From positions 117,223 through 181,222 of the forward strand of contig BQKZ01000351.1 in the NCBI GenBank assembly GCA_036244855.1: a stretch of DNA of 64,000 nucleotides, in the 5' to 3' direction. Positions within the stretch are counted from its first letter, which is position 1; every line of letters starts with the position of its first letter. This DNA is from Temnopleurus reevesii (Eukaryota > Echinodermata > Echinoidea > Temnopleuroida > Temnopleuridae). Positions 10,501-21,739 of this stretch are shown piece by piece. The notes under the pieces were generated by a model. That model worked only from the letters and a program-made list of their open reading frames with translations. It did not search any database and was not told the origin of the DNA. A program made the position numbers and the translations under genes.

Positions 10501-13500
10501 CAGGCCCCAGAAGTACTAGGATAAGATCAGCAATGAATAAAATTGACTTTAAGCTCACGATGAAACGGAAAAAATGTAGTAGCTCTGACACCATTCTAAC
10601 ACCGAGACATATTGGCTTCTACACCATTTTAACACCGAGATATATTAACTTTGACATATTCGGGATAGATTTAAATCCACATTAGTGTTTTATTCTACTA
10701 AACTTTTCTTGTGTTACTTTATATGGACATAGCACTAAATTAACACCCTGGTTTTGTCGTGTTGTTTCTTATGTACTTTCTATGTCATACCGTAACGTCT
10801 CCTCCCCCTATGAAGGCTATGCTGTTTTCACCAATGATAAGCGGTGGCCCAGTGGTGTTTATCTGTGGATGCATCTACTCAACCTATCTCTTGGGATACT
10901 CTGCTCTAATTGGTATGCTCGTCTACGCGCTTTCATACATGGCTCAGGTTCGTATACCATGCGTGCAGGGGGGGGGGGGGGGGCAACAATTTAGGTGTAT
11001 AGAATTGGCGCTTTCCTTCAGTTGAAACTTGTTATGCAAGGGCATCCAGGGCTCCAAAGTTTGAGCTGATGACCTTTTTTTTTTTGGGGGGGGGGGNNNN
11101 NNNNNNNNNNNNNNNNNNNNNNNNNNNNNNNNNNNNNNNNNNNNNNNNNNNNNNNNNNNNNNNNNNNNNNNNNNNNNNNNNNNNNNNNNNNNNNNNNNNN
11201 NNNNNNNNNNNNNNNNNNNNNNNNNNNNNNNNNNNNNNNNNNNNNNNNNNNNNNNNNNNNNNNNNNNNNNNNNNNNNNNNNNNNNNNNNNNNNNNNNNNN
11301 NNNNNNNNNNNNNNNNNNNNNNNNNNNNNNNNNNNNNNNNNNNNNNNNNNNNNNNNNNNNNNNNNNNNNNNNNNNNNNNNNNNNNNNNNNNNNNNNNNNN
11401 NNNNNNNNNNNNNNNNNNNNNNNNNNNNNNNNNNNNNNNNNNNNNNNNNNNNNNNNNNNNNNNNNCTTCAGGAGCGCGAAAAATTTCCAAGGGGCAATGC
11501 AGCTTTCACCTTTGATAAGCGGTGGGCCAGTGGTGTTTGTCTGTGGATACATCTACTCAACATATCTGTTGTGATACTCCGCTCTGATGGCACAGTTTCG
11601 TCACTTTTGGAGACGGGGAGGGGGAGGGGGCGCCCGTCCCCGAGGAAAAATGCCAAAGGGCGCCCAATTTGTGTTCATGACATTTTTTAAATGCACCTTT
11701 CCATAAAGGTGCAATGAAATATCCTTAAGAATATTCTGCAAAATTCGAATGTTGCGGATTTGAACATGCTCCATGATGGAGGATCGAACCATTTCAACCA
11801 AGACTTAGCTGTGTAGCCACTCATATTGACCGACGATATGAGGACAGCAGACTTTTCGTTAATTTCAGATATCATGGTATCGGCTTGGTCGAAGCATCTC
11901 TCACGGCATGGCTCCGCGTGGGTTCGAATCCCACAACTGCCGCATTTTCCAAATGTTTTGTAAAATGGCTGCACCATTTGGATTAGATGCAAAAATATTG
12001 CACCCCAAAAGGATGCTTCGACTGTTGCCAAAGAAAACTGAAGTTGATGTGCTTTATAGAAGCACATATATGCCAATCATTTTATGAAAAATATTACTAA
12101 TAACATAACACATATTTCAAACAAGATTATGTATCTATTTTTAATGCAGTTTGCGTTAACAGCTGGTAAGATATTCTATCGTAAGCGGATGATAAAAGAA
12201 ACTGACGAACGAGTTCAGACGATCAGTGAGATGCTAACGAACATCAAGTTTATCAAGATGTATGCGTGGGAGGACTGCTTCGAGGAGAAGATTAGAGGTA
12301 CGTCAACAGACTCTTTTGTACTCATGTAGGCGGAGACAATGGGCTACCAACACGATTATAAACTATTTCCGTAAAATAAAGTGGGTCATGGGACAATTAT
12401 AGGTCCGTGTATTGACCTGTGCGGACACAGCAATCACAAACCGTTTCCGATTTGAATAGCGTAACAAAGGAGAATTGAATTGGCGTTCGACTAAATATTA
12501 CGGAAATAGTTGAAATGGAAAATGAAAAAAAGGAGGGGGAGAGTGCGAGATAAAGACAGAAAGAAACAGACAGAGGAAGAGAGAAATAGGGGAAGGGGGG
12601 GAGAGAGAGAGAGAGAGATATTGATTTGGCGTTCGACTAAATTTTTCGGAAATAGTTGAAATGGAAAATGAAAAAAAAAGGAGGGGGAGAGTGCGAGATA
12701 AAGACAGAAAGAAACAGACAGAGGAAGAGAGAAATAGGGGACCGGGGGGGGGGGGAGAGATAGAGAGAGAGATAAGAGTACTGAATATATTCTTAAAATT
12801 ACGGTCATAATGCAATCCCTCGCGGATATTGAAATCAATCACAAACATAACAAGTAATAATTGTGCAATCTACATAAGATATGGAAACATTCTATATTTG
12901 CATGTCCGGGTAAAACAAATAAGATGGCGTTAAGGGTTACAATTGTTACATGGGGCGTGCATTTGCGAGTGTACGAACGCGAAAATACGTGCGTGTATAC
13001 TAGTTTTCTTGCTTTTACTTGAGCAATATATACTAAATGTTTTCATATCTTAGGTAGATTACACGATTGCGTAATATGTTTTGTTGCATAATCGATTCGT
13101 GCATGCAAAGGCGAAATGATCAAACACGTAAACCAATCTTCAAACAACATTTCATTTTGTTCAGAAACGATTTTCCACATATTCCTACTATATATGTAAC
13201 ATATAATATGCACTATATATAAAATAATATTTAACGGACGACGGAACGCTATACAATAGGCCAGATACACAATATTATTTCCCGTCATGTATTGAAACAC
13301 TTTATCATCACAATTGCATCAAGTCGCACAAACTGTCTCCAATTCTACCATTGGAGGTTTGAAATTATGTTCGAATAAATTCTTAGAGAAATAGAATTAG
13401 ATAAACCTATGTTGCCAATATATTCTGTGTTATATTACAGAGCTTCGACGAAGAGAATTGCGGTATCTCATTGGTTTAGGCATTGTCCGAGGTATACAGA

Positions 13501-16500
13501 AGAGTATGAACACTATTATACCAGTGGCAGCTGTTGTTACTACGATCACACTCAAAGTCTTTCTGGAAGAGAGTCTATCAGCGGACCAGGTATATCTATA
13601 TCATGATATATAACAAATTTTACTTTTCACATTTCATTAGCAGTTTCAGACATTGAGGAAATATTTCAAAAATTGTACTGTACAGTTCTATGTGAAAACA
13701 AGTTGCTATACAAAACGTACATTGTATAGCAATCCTGCTAAAATGCATAGCAAAGTGCAATGTCGATACCAGGAAAATTATTCCCTGAAAATGTTTGCAG
13801 ATTCTTAGTTTAGTAAAAACATGTCTGGATATCGTCATTATTGTAACCCAGCAATATTCATTTCGCCTGGATAATGCTATAGACGACAATATCCGCAAGG
13901 TCTAAAAGTCTACAAACGAAAATAGGTCACCCTATTCCAAAGGTTCGATAATCCGAAAAGATATAGTCTGTTGGTTCAAATATTCCTTAGTCCAAAACTG
14001 AAGAACGGTTCGTCATTTCGAAGGTCCGTTAATCCGAGAATGATATATGAGGTAGGTTTTGATCTTTATTTCAGGTTAACAAACCTTTGAAAACAAACAA
14101 ACCTTATTTCATTTTTGGGATATCGGACCTTCATAGATATCAACTTTAATTCAATTTGGACATTGTTTTGAAAATTCACACTCTTCTAGGTTCTTCAAAT
14201 TTGATAAATTTCGGAATCAATGCAACTCAGAAGATGAGATCTGAATGATATAACAACATTCCTGAAATAAAATGCTAATATTTTGGTCATAGTTCTTATC
14301 TTTAACAATGATATAAAGATGTATCTGCAATACGTATTTTTTTGATGAGCCAATGATCTTGTGATGAGGATAAGAGTTTTAAGGGGTAGCTTACCAACAA
14401 GTATTTCATTTTTTAAGTAATCCCGGCTTACCTTTATAACATTGTGATTTTTTTTTAATTCGTAATTGTGCACATCTATTTTTTTTGTCAAATGAATGTG
14501 AATTGTGACTGATTTTTCCACAGTAGTTGTTTTCAAAATATGGTTTGTGTGCTCAATGTTTATGAATTCTTGGACAAAGTTTTTATGTTACCCTGAACCG
14601 CAATTTTCTCCTCCGCATCCCTCTAGGTCTTAACCTATCTAGCAATCATCTACAGCATGCGATCAATGATTGTGATGACTCAGCATGGCTTCCATTACTT
14701 CAGTGACCTCCTGGTATCCATACCAAGGATCAAGAACTTCCTGATCCAAGAAGAGATTCAACCTGTCACAGATGCAGTCCGAGACCAGTCGAATTCGATT
14801 GAGATGGAGTCCGTGTCGGCAAGTTGGGATGACTGCAGTAAAGGTGTCATCAATGACCAATACATGAAAGATTCGGTGAGATGTAGATCATTCAAGCATG
14901 CCTCAAATAGTTATTAATACAATTCTGTTGATTTGGTGTTGTTTCATACTGTGAGCCGACATTTTATGTTTAATAATTATTATAGGTAGGCAACAAGCCA
15001 GCAGACCATCACTTCCAAAGGTAGATAGAAAAATTCATCCTTTTTACAGGGACATTTCAATGTCAGAAATTGTTTAAAAACTCCTCCAAACGATTTTTCT
15101 TTCTACTCCAAAGGGAATCAATCAAATTTCTTCTTACTATGTATTCCAATCCTATCAGAACGGAGTGGCCCAGATCACTTGTGGCAAAAGTATGTTTTAA
15201 GATCTAATCTCTGCTAAAATAGGGGATTTTGGAACTTACTGAAAACTTGATTGGATGTGACTTCGTTTGTATGTGTAGGGGTTGTGGTGGGGCTGGATGT
15301 GTAATATTTCACTGGGAAAAGTTTGGGTGACAGAGAACAAACATCAGAAGTATGGTTTTAAGATACTTATTTAAAATAATATTAATTGATTCGTTGTATT
15401 TGTTCATTTTTCTTTTCATCTTATTCATGACTGTTGGCCGTTTGTGGTGCACAGGAAGAACAAGCTGACAGGGATACCGAAAAAGAGACGTCATCAAAGT
15501 CCCATGAGACAAGAACACTGACTAATGTGTCTATAAAAATAAAGAAGGTAAGATGTGGTTTTCCTCATTGATAGGTGGACTAAAGGTAGTGCCAAATACA
15601 TCATGGTATCCTCATATTCGCAATAAATACAGGGCCATGGACCCATCCAATCGTGCCAATTTTTGTTCTTCTTTTTTTTTCAAATTGAATTGAATTGAAC
15701 AGGGTTTATTTGACATTAATACATTCAAAATAGCAGACCAAAAATGGAATTAATTGAAGTTACAATACGATTCAAATTAACAATTAACAAATTGTCAACC
15801 TGCAGCTCCGTCTTTCATAAATTGAAAAGCTGGCATGCCTTTTTTATTGTCAAACTGTCATCGGCATTGGATTGGCCATAAGCATAGTTGGCAAAATAGG
15901 CCTGATACTGACACTAAATAAATCAAGTACATTCTAAGAAATCATAGACAGCATTTAGAAACTATTTTATTCAGTAAAAGCATACACCCTTTTCTCTAAA
16001 ATCTCGAGGGAAAAAATCTAGCTAAAAAATCTGCCATTCTTGCTACATGTATTATGATTATGATATTTTCATACTCTTCTCTATTTTGTTAGGGCTCCCT
16101 TGTTGGCGTATGTGGAAGCGTAGGGAGCGGTAAGACCACATTACTTCACACCATCTTACACCAGACCAACATCTTAGAAGGGTCCATTGCTGTAGAAGGC
16201 TCTCTAGCATATACCTCCCAACAACCCGACATCTTCAACGCTACACTGCGCGAAAACATCACCATATTCGGTGGGGAAAAAGACGAGACTGATGACGACG
16301 CCGAGATGATCTACAAGGAAACATTAAGAGCTTGCTGTCTGATTGACGATATTGCGGTCCTTCCGAGCGGTGATCGTACCGAGATCGGCGAACGTGGGAT
16401 AAACTTGAGTGGAGGGCAGAAGCATCGTGTCAGTCTGGCTCGAGCAGTGTTTGCTAACAGGGATGTGTATCTCCTGGATGATCCACTCAGTGCAGTGGAC

Positions 16501-19160
16501 ACAAGGGTAGCAGAACATATCTACAGAGAGTGCATCACAGGCATCCTCAAGCACAAGACTGTTGTTTTAGTCACATCCAATCTCAACGTAAGTTTATCAT
16601 ATTCTGGTAGATAAGATCGTTGTCATAAAATGTTGCAAAACAGCCTGGCAAACGTTTCTTTTCAAATTTATGAATAATGGGAGTGAAGCACATTAACATT
16701 ATTATCATTTATCTATCATCTGATGAAAGGTTACTGACTCTGCACTCCCTCCTTCAAATTTGCTTAAGCTCCAGTCACATAGGAGCGCGGACTCAACACA
16801 ACTCTCTGTTCTAAGGCTGTTAACTGTGAACTGAACAAAGAATTGTGTTCAGTCTTTTTGCTTCCAGGCTTCTATGTGACTGGGGCTTTACTTAAGCATC
16901 CCTTTGTCACGTAACCATATCTTTCATGTAACCTTGTGCCTTCCCTCCTTTTTTTATGCCATCTACCACTAGTAAAAGAAAAAGAGTCCACAAATGTCCA
17001 AATTTTCTTTACTTTCATAATAAATATTCTTTCCTACTTACTTTCTAACACCAGTACCTGCGCAGATGCGATGAGGTGATTGTGATGAGCAATGGACGGA
17101 TCTCCGAGCAGGGAACACATGATCAGCTAATGAAAAACAATGCAGAGTATGCCCGCCTCACTCAAAAGTTTGGCTCTGAGCAAGACAAAACAGCAGATGA
17201 CTACACCAATGACCAGAGCAATGATGAGGGATCAGATAGCACACCAACCACAGACGTTATGGACGATTCCTTGAGGACATCTCGGAAGGATCAATGCCAG
17301 GATGAACCAACCAAGGGTCAGTTGGTGGACACAGAGACTCAAAGACAAGGGGGAGTCAAAATGGGGATTTACTTAGCTTACTGTCGAAATGCAGGAGGAA
17401 TCATTTCATGCTTATTTTCTTTGTTCTTGTTTGTTCTTACGCCAGGAAGTGCTGCATTCAACAATGCATGGCTAAGTAACTGGCTCAGCCAAGGTAGTGG
17501 TGTCTCTGAAAATGGCACAAAGCTTGAGCCAGGAGATAAAGCAGATATCTTACAGAATCCCAGACTGGATTTCTATCAGGATGGTTATATGTACAGCGCT
17601 CTCTTTGTGTTTGTGATAAGTGGGATCCAGATATTGTACTATGTGATGATTACCCACAAGGCCTCTTTCAACCTTCATCAGTCTCTCTTTAAGCAGGTTT
17701 TCAGCTGTCCGATGAAATTCTTCGATACAACTCCGTCTGGAAGAGTACTTAATCGCTTTTCTCGTGATATTGACGAAACGGACAATGAAGTTCCCAGTGT
17801 CCTTGAATCAGCTCTCTGGACGTCCTTGAATGTTCTGTCTGCCATTGTCATCGTAATCATGGTCTTTCCCTGGTTTGTCACCCTACTTGTTCTCTTTGCA
17901 ATCATCCTTGTGTATTTGTCTCAAATGTACTTACCTGCTCTTCGAAGCATCAAACGCATAGAAAATGTCAAACGATCCCCACTCTTAAGTCATGTCAAAG
18001 CTGCAGTCGAGTCGCAGGCTACTATTCGGGCATTTGATATGGAGGAGTCTTTCACTCGACAGTGTCAAGACCTCTTGGATGCTAGTTGTGTTCCAAAGAT
18101 GCTTTTCATCTTGGGGCAACGATGGTTTGCATTCAGACTGGACTTGGGTGTAGCAATAGTCCAGCTGGTTTTAGGTCTTTCTGTTGTTTTTACACATAAT
18201 ACTACAGCCGCCGCATTTGCTGGACTTGCTTTGGCATACTCCGTGCAATTCTTAGGTGCTCTTCAATTCGCTGTGAGACTCATTACTCTTACACAAGCCC
18301 GATTTACATCTATTGAACGCATCGTAGATTATATTGAAAATTTGATACCTGAGGACAGGGCTCAGAGTGGGGAGAGTGTTCCTGAAAGTTGGCCAAAGGA
18401 GGGATCCATCGCAGTTGATTCACTCCAACTCAAATATCGACACAATCTTCCAAACGTGTTAAAGAATATCTCCTTGAAAGTCCATTCTAAAGAGAAAATT
18501 GGAATAGTTGGCAGAACTGGGTCAGGTAAATCATCTCTTGTGGTAGCTCTCTTCCGTCTCGTCAATGCAAGCTCCGGAAGAATCATCATCGATGATCTAG
18601 ACATTGCCAAACTTCAAGTCCGAGAGCTCCGAGCGCGGATCTCTGTTATCCCCCAAGATCCAGTTCTCTTTACCGGGACCCTCCGTTACAACCTGGATCC
18701 ATACAATCGGTACTCTGATGTGCAGATTTGGGATGCACTGGAGAAAACACACATGAAGGAAAAAATTGTTGCGATACAAAAGCAACTTGAAGTTCCTGTC
18801 AGGGAAAATGGCTCTAACTTCTCCGTTGGGGAAAGACAACTACTGTGCCTGACAAGGGCTCTCCTGCGCAGCTGCAAGATACTTTTCCTTGATGAAGCAA
18901 CAGCATCCATCGACACCGAAACGGACAGTCTGGTACAAAGCACCATTAGAACAGCCTTCTCAGAGTGCACAGTACTGACCATAGCTCATCGTCTACATAC
19001 AGTCCTGGATTCTGATCGTATTCTTGTCTTGGACGATGGGTCTGTCTTGGAGTTTGATACTCCTGCAGCACTCCTGGCTAACCCACAATCTAGGCTGAAT
19101 GCTCTCTTGAGCTCAAGTCAAACCATCAACAGCAATCCAACCAACGAACATATGATATGA
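7599..19160 (+). CDS. ABCC5: ABC transporter subfamily C, MRP5/ABCC5-like full transporter
   Basis: ATP-driven membrane exporter. The ABCC5 family moves cyclic nucleotides and other organic anions; the substrate here is unknown. Exons: 7599-8024, 9937-10212, 10816-10947, 12150-12297, 13441-13589, 14627-14875, 15455-15547, 16093-16587, 17055-19160. All joins agree in phase and give about 1357 aa, close to human ABCC5, without the extra N-terminal TMD0 of long MRPs. The order is TMD1 (exons 1-6), NBD1 (mostly exon 8), then TMD2 and NBD2 (exon 9). NBD1 has Walker A GSVGSGKTT (499-507), LSGGQ (596-600) and the usual ABCC Asp after Walker B. NBD2 has GRTGSGKS (1142-1149), LDEATAS and the H-loop His1301. 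The ATG at 7599 has a better context (G at -3 and +4) than 7578; an upstream non-coding exon is possible. Exon 2 is preceded by broken copies. Confidence 0.93.
8025..9159 (+). other. ABCC5-like intron 1, first part
   Basis: AT-rich sequence with no ORF or clear repeat; nothing that can be named. Confidence 0.5.
9160..9936 (+). pseudogene. Four truncated tandem copies of ABCC5-like exon 2
   Basis: Copies of the first part of exon 2 start at 9160, 9327, 9576 and 9755; the intact exon starts at 9937. Spacings are 167, 249, 179 and 182 bp. Each follows its own pyrimidine-rich tract and acceptor (mostly ATTATCCCAG) and carries AGTGTCTCTATCCGTGG, the TACCGCGGT core and GCCATGGTNATAACC. None reaches the exon's donor. 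Copy 1 lacks the GAAGACGTCACTGC segment; copy 2 has CATGCTAGGC in place of the usual sequence but extends into GGGGCGCGATTACGA; copy 3 lacks CCTA before TGTACC; copy 4 lost one base near its start. The duplicated segment encodes a membrane helix of TMD1. Confidence 0.85.
11097..11465. other. Assembly gap (369 Ns)
   Basis: The gap follows a T(11)G(11+) tract, probably the reason sequencing failed. It lies between the intact exon 3 of the transporter and a decayed copy of it. Confidence 0.98.
11494..11595 (+). pseudogene. Decayed duplicate of ABCC5-like exon 3
   Basis: This sequence closely matches the exon at 10816-10947 (GATAAGCGGTGG, CCAGTGGTGTTT, ATCTACTCAAC). It has TGA where the functional exon has GGA (LLG becomes LL-stop), and its 3' part is shortened to GCTCTGATGGCACAG, followed by TTTCG rather than a donor. 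The acceptor side is also lost (AAGGGGCAATG). It could be a true duplication or a misplaced divergent haplotype next to the gap. Confidence 0.8.
11880..11950 (+). repeat. tRNA-like fragment (SINE head or tRNA pseudogene)
   Basis: GTGGGTTCGAATCCCAC at 11928-11944 forms a perfect 5-bp T-arm with a TTCGAAT loop and a full polymerase III B box. The preceding CACGGCATGGCTCCGC could be an extra arm as in Ser/Leu tRNAs. No matching 5' acceptor strand (complement of CAACTGCCG) is visible upstream, so it is not called as a functional tRNA. Confidence 0.5.
12481..12772. repeat. Two-copy tandem repeat, 146-bp unit, purine-rich
   Basis: Units start TGGCGTTCGACTAAAT at 12481 and 12627 and end in G and GA runs (GAGAGAGATA). 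They are nearly identical. The repeat lies in intron 4 of the transporter and contains no exon. Confidence 0.85.
13618..13800. repeat. Dispersed repeat, copy A
   Basis: It shares GCAATCCTGCTAAAATGCAT, AGCAAA-TGCAATG and GATACCAGGAA with 42990-43155, along with flanking similarity. It starts about 30 bp after the donor of transporter exon 5. Confidence 0.6.
14876..16092 (+). other. ABCC5-like introns 6 and 7 around exon 7
   Basis: Only exon 7 (15455-15547, hydrophilic linker EEQADRDTEKETSS before NBD1) is coding here. The rest is AT-rich intron with no recognisable element. Confidence 0.5.
16093..16587 (+). CDS. ABCC5: ABCC5-like exon 8: NBD1 with non-canonical H-loop
   Basis: This 165-codon exon holds nearly the whole first nucleotide-binding domain: Walker A GSVGSGKTT, Q-loop TSQQPDIF, signature LSGGQKHR and Walker B VYLLDDPLSAVD. 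The residue where the family has the switch histidine (VTHQL in ABCC5) is Ser653, in VLVTSNLN, just before the donor. The ABCC family already has a degenerate first ATP site (Asp instead of Glu after Walker B), so this is a further step in the same direction. Confidence 0.9.
17055..19160 (+). CDS. ABCC5: ABCC5-like terminal exon: TMD2 plus NBD2 in one 2.1-kb exon
   Basis: 701 codons without an intron. It runs from the end of NBD1 (YLRRCDEVIVMSNGRISEQG) through a charged linker and six hydrophobic segments (with SPMKFFDTTPSGRVLNRFS) to a complete NBD2 and the TGA at 19158. By contrast, the first 656 residues are split over eight exons. The ORF is intact. Confidence 0.95.
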   Translation, partial: YLRRCDEVIVMSNGRISEQGTHDQLMKNNAEYARLTQKFGSEQDKTADDYTNDQSNDEGSDSTPTTDVMDDSLRTSRKDQCQDEPTKGQLVDTETQRQGGVKMGIYLAYCRNAGGIISCLFSLFLFVLTPGSAAFNNAWLSNWLSQGSGVSENGTKLEPGDKADILQNPRLDFYQDGYMYSALFVFVISGIQILYYVMITHKASFNLHQSLFKQVFSCPMKFFDTTPSGRVLNRFSRDIDETDNEVPSVLESALWTSLNVLSAIVIVIMVFPWFVTLLVLFAIILVYLSQMYLPALRSIKRIENVKRSPLLSHVKAAVESQATIRAFDMEESFTRQCQDLLDASCVPKMLFILGQRWFAFRLDLGVAIVQLVLGLSVVFTHNTTAAAFAGLALAYSVQFLGALQFAVRLITLTQARFTSIERIVDYIENLIPEDRAQSGESVPESWPKEGSIAVDSLQLKYRHNLPNVLKNISLKVHSKEKIGIVGRTGSGKSSLVVALFRLVNASSGRIIIDDLDIAKLQVRELRARISVIPQDPVLFTGTLRYNLDPYNRYSDVQIWDALEKTHMKEKIVAIQKQLEVPVRENGSNFSVGERQLLCLTRALLRSCKILFLDEATASIDTETDSLVQSTIRTAFSECTVLTIAHRLHTVLDSDRILVLDDGSVLEFDTPAALLANPQSRLNALLSSSQTINSNPTNEHMI

Positions 19161-19272
19161 CATTATTATAGAAGTGGTGTTATGTAGTAGAGAGAGAGCA
19201 CATCTTTCAGCAATCATACTGAGAAGTGTAAAAGACAAAGGGGACAAAATAATGAGTGGACATATGCGAAAT

Positions 19273-19278
19273 AATAAA
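19273..19278 (+). promoter_or_regulatory. Possible polyadenylation signal of the transporter
   Basis: AATAAA, 113 bases after the stop codon, in AT-rich 3' sequence. A weak call, because the motif is common in this AT-rich DNA. Confidence 0.4.
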
Positions 19279-20351
19279 CCTTTTTTCAGTTAGAAAGAAC
19301 TATGTAACAGATATAATGAAAAGGTATCAGACTGTTAAACAATAGAGAGGTGTCATTTATCATATCTTAAATCTCATCATTTTGGACACTTTTTTCCCTT
19401 TCATTATTGTCTTTTATTCTTTGGGGCAGAGGGGGGGGGGCATTTATTTTGGCAATATGATAAAATATACTTGCTTAATTTAAATGTTACTGTCAAATTG
19501 AGCATTGTAATGTTATGTTGCAGGAATAGCATCGCCAGTAATTGCCAGAATCTTTACTCTATGCAATCCACCAATACCCCAAACATCTCCAATTAGCTGA
19601 ATGGACGCTGCAAGAAACTAACAAAGTTCTCACCGTATGCTTGCTAAACTGTCTGTTTTCTTACTCTTTTACCCAAGCATGAGACAATCTCTCCTCTTCT
19701 GTCTTTTCAAAGCTCACTGCACTCTATACGATCAGTCTGTGATCCATTTTCTATTTGACCGAAACATTTAAACAGAGAAAAATCTATAATTGAGGTTCTG
19801 AATATTCACATCATAATTAAAAATTGGAAAAGCGGCTCTCTCATTATTAGAGTGACCACAGGAAAGTCATGATGCATCAGAGTAGTGCTGCGGCTGTCTT
19901 CAATCTGCCTTTGTTCCAGGTATAAATTGAGCGATGCATCAAAATTTATGTAGCATATGAGTTTTCAGAAAAAGAATCAGCAAGATTTTTATATACTAAA
20001 AAGGCCAATATTAAACTGCAATTTACTTCAAGAGTAATGCATAATGTGAGGTGGGCAATTTTCAATTAGGTAAAACTGAATGAATAGAATACATATATAT
20101 TGGATCTACGTAAACCAAAGGCCAGTAGAATTTGAATCCACAATTTTAATGCATTTCACTTCATTCAGATTTCTGTTCTCTTGCAAATTGGACTTAGATA
20201 CACTTCTCACAAAAAAATAAATGAAGAATGCACATTTCTGAGTGTATTTAACACATTTTTATTCACAATAAAAATGCAATCACAGTGTCTCCTTTTCTTG
20301 TACAGTGCAACTAATAAAATATGCATCTTTGATATGAAACTGTACTACATA

Positions 20352-20472
20352 ACAGTATGGGCAGAAATAAAGTTAATAAATAGTGTCCCACCAAGTAAGA
20401 AATGCATGTATTTTGCACAGGCCTTAGTGGGACATGGTGGAAAACAGTAAACTTTATTTCTGCCCATACTGT
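20352..20472. mobile_element. 121-bp palindromic MITE with 23-bp inverted ends
   Basis: The ends at 20352-20374 and 20450-20472 are perfect inverted repeats starting ACAGTATGGGCAGAAATAAA, next to TA dinucleotides, which suggests a Tc1/mariner-type non-autonomous element. The interior GTCCCACCAAG is itself partly inverted (GGCCTTAGTGGGAC). Confidence 0.8.
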
Positions 20473-20904
20473 ATATATCATAAGGCATAGCGTCGTATAA
20501 AATATCAATATTTGAAGAGATCGGTCTCAAACTATTTTGTGAAATGTTTTGTGTACTTTATCTATGAAAGACTTAAAGTTTTCATTTGTAATTTGAGAAG
20601 TATCAGTTCAGCTTCTGAAGGAATATCTGAATATATACAATATCCTTGCTTGATATGAAAAAATTATTATATTTTTGACAGAACTTTTTTTGTTCATTTT
20701 ATAAAAATTATTTCAATGAAAAAATGAATTACATTTGCTTTGTAAATAAAATGGAAATAACAGCCTCTATTCCTTTGTCTAACCAGATATTGTTATTAAA
20801 GAGATAAAAGAAATGCTTGGAAAAAAAGAAGTGCTACTTCAAAAAACTGGGGTGGTTACATTTTTGATGTGTTCTTATACAAAGACAGCTTGGGGGCAGG
20901 AGGG

Positions 20905-20934
20905 AGATAGAGAGAGAGAGAGAGAGAGAGAGGG
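20905..20934. repeat. (GA)n microsatellite
   Basis: About 30 bases of GA dinucleotides, with one GATA interruption at the start. Confidence 0.9.
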
Positions 20935-21260
20935 GCATGTAAGCACCACCTCCACTTCAATCAGTATACAAACATAATTAGATATCATGCAAGCACCCAG
21001 GATTTTGATACCCGGAGGACTGAGCTCAAATTTGGCTTCTACCTGCATAAATATGTCATACGAATTCTATGTACCAGCTAATTATATTCTGCTATGAGTG
21101 TATGGAATATGACCATGAGTCAGGCTATGTACAACATTACATGAACAGGATGCACAATTCTATAAATAACAAAGTACATAGGAATGTGGCATTCCATTAC
21201 AACATGAGGGGTAAATTACAAACTTTCTTTAGTTTCCTTTGTTCTCAAATGGCTCATTTG

Positions 21261-21739
21261 ATATTAAAGGGGAATTAACTCATGAATTAAATGGGCTATC
21301 AGTGAATGAAGAAAAAAATGACAATTAAACTGTGAAGATTTGAGTAAAATTGGATAATCTGTTCAAAATTTATTTATGTTAAAAGTTTTGTTTAATGCTT
21401 TCAATGGGAATTGGGAACCTTGAGTTGGCAAACTACAGGTACAAAATAGCTGTCAACATGAAGAACTTCCCATTAAAACTGTACACGTAAATTCACATTT
21501 TGTTTCCCGTCACAGAAAAATAGTGAAGGAATGTATTTATCTCAAAATGCATGCAGAATCAATATGTCCATATTGTACTTCAACAAAAAGCATTTTGTGC
21601 CTCTAAGTTGCCAACTCAAGGAGCCCTTGAGGGGTGTAAATTAAAACTTTTGAATGGATCATCTGATTTTGCTCAATTTTTTACAGTAATTTTCTCCATC
21701 CACTGACATCACATTATGGGGTTAATTCCCCTTTAATAT
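21261..21739. mobile_element. 479-bp MITE with perfect 19-bp terminal inverted repeats
   Basis: 21261-21279 and 21721-21739 are perfect inverted repeats (ATATTAAAGGGGAATTAAC). The interior has no significant ORF. TTGAGTTGGCAA and TTGCCAACTCAAGG are a further internal inverted pair. Confidence 0.85.

Noticed and set aside
10944..11552. Long reading frames across the N gap on both strands
   Set aside because: They consist mostly of undetermined residues and low-complexity Pro/Gly from G tracts.
11880..11950. Functional tRNA gene
   Set aside because: Only the T arm and part of an extra arm are convincing; no D arm, anticodon arm or paired acceptor stem found upstream.
12491..12848. Minus-strand ORFs rich in Ser, Leu and Pro
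   Set aside because: These are translations of the purine-rich tandem repeat at 12481-12772; no splice sites or family resemblance.
16311..16554. Minus-strand ORFs under the NBD1 exon
   Set aside because: Shadow frames of a strongly conserved coding exon.
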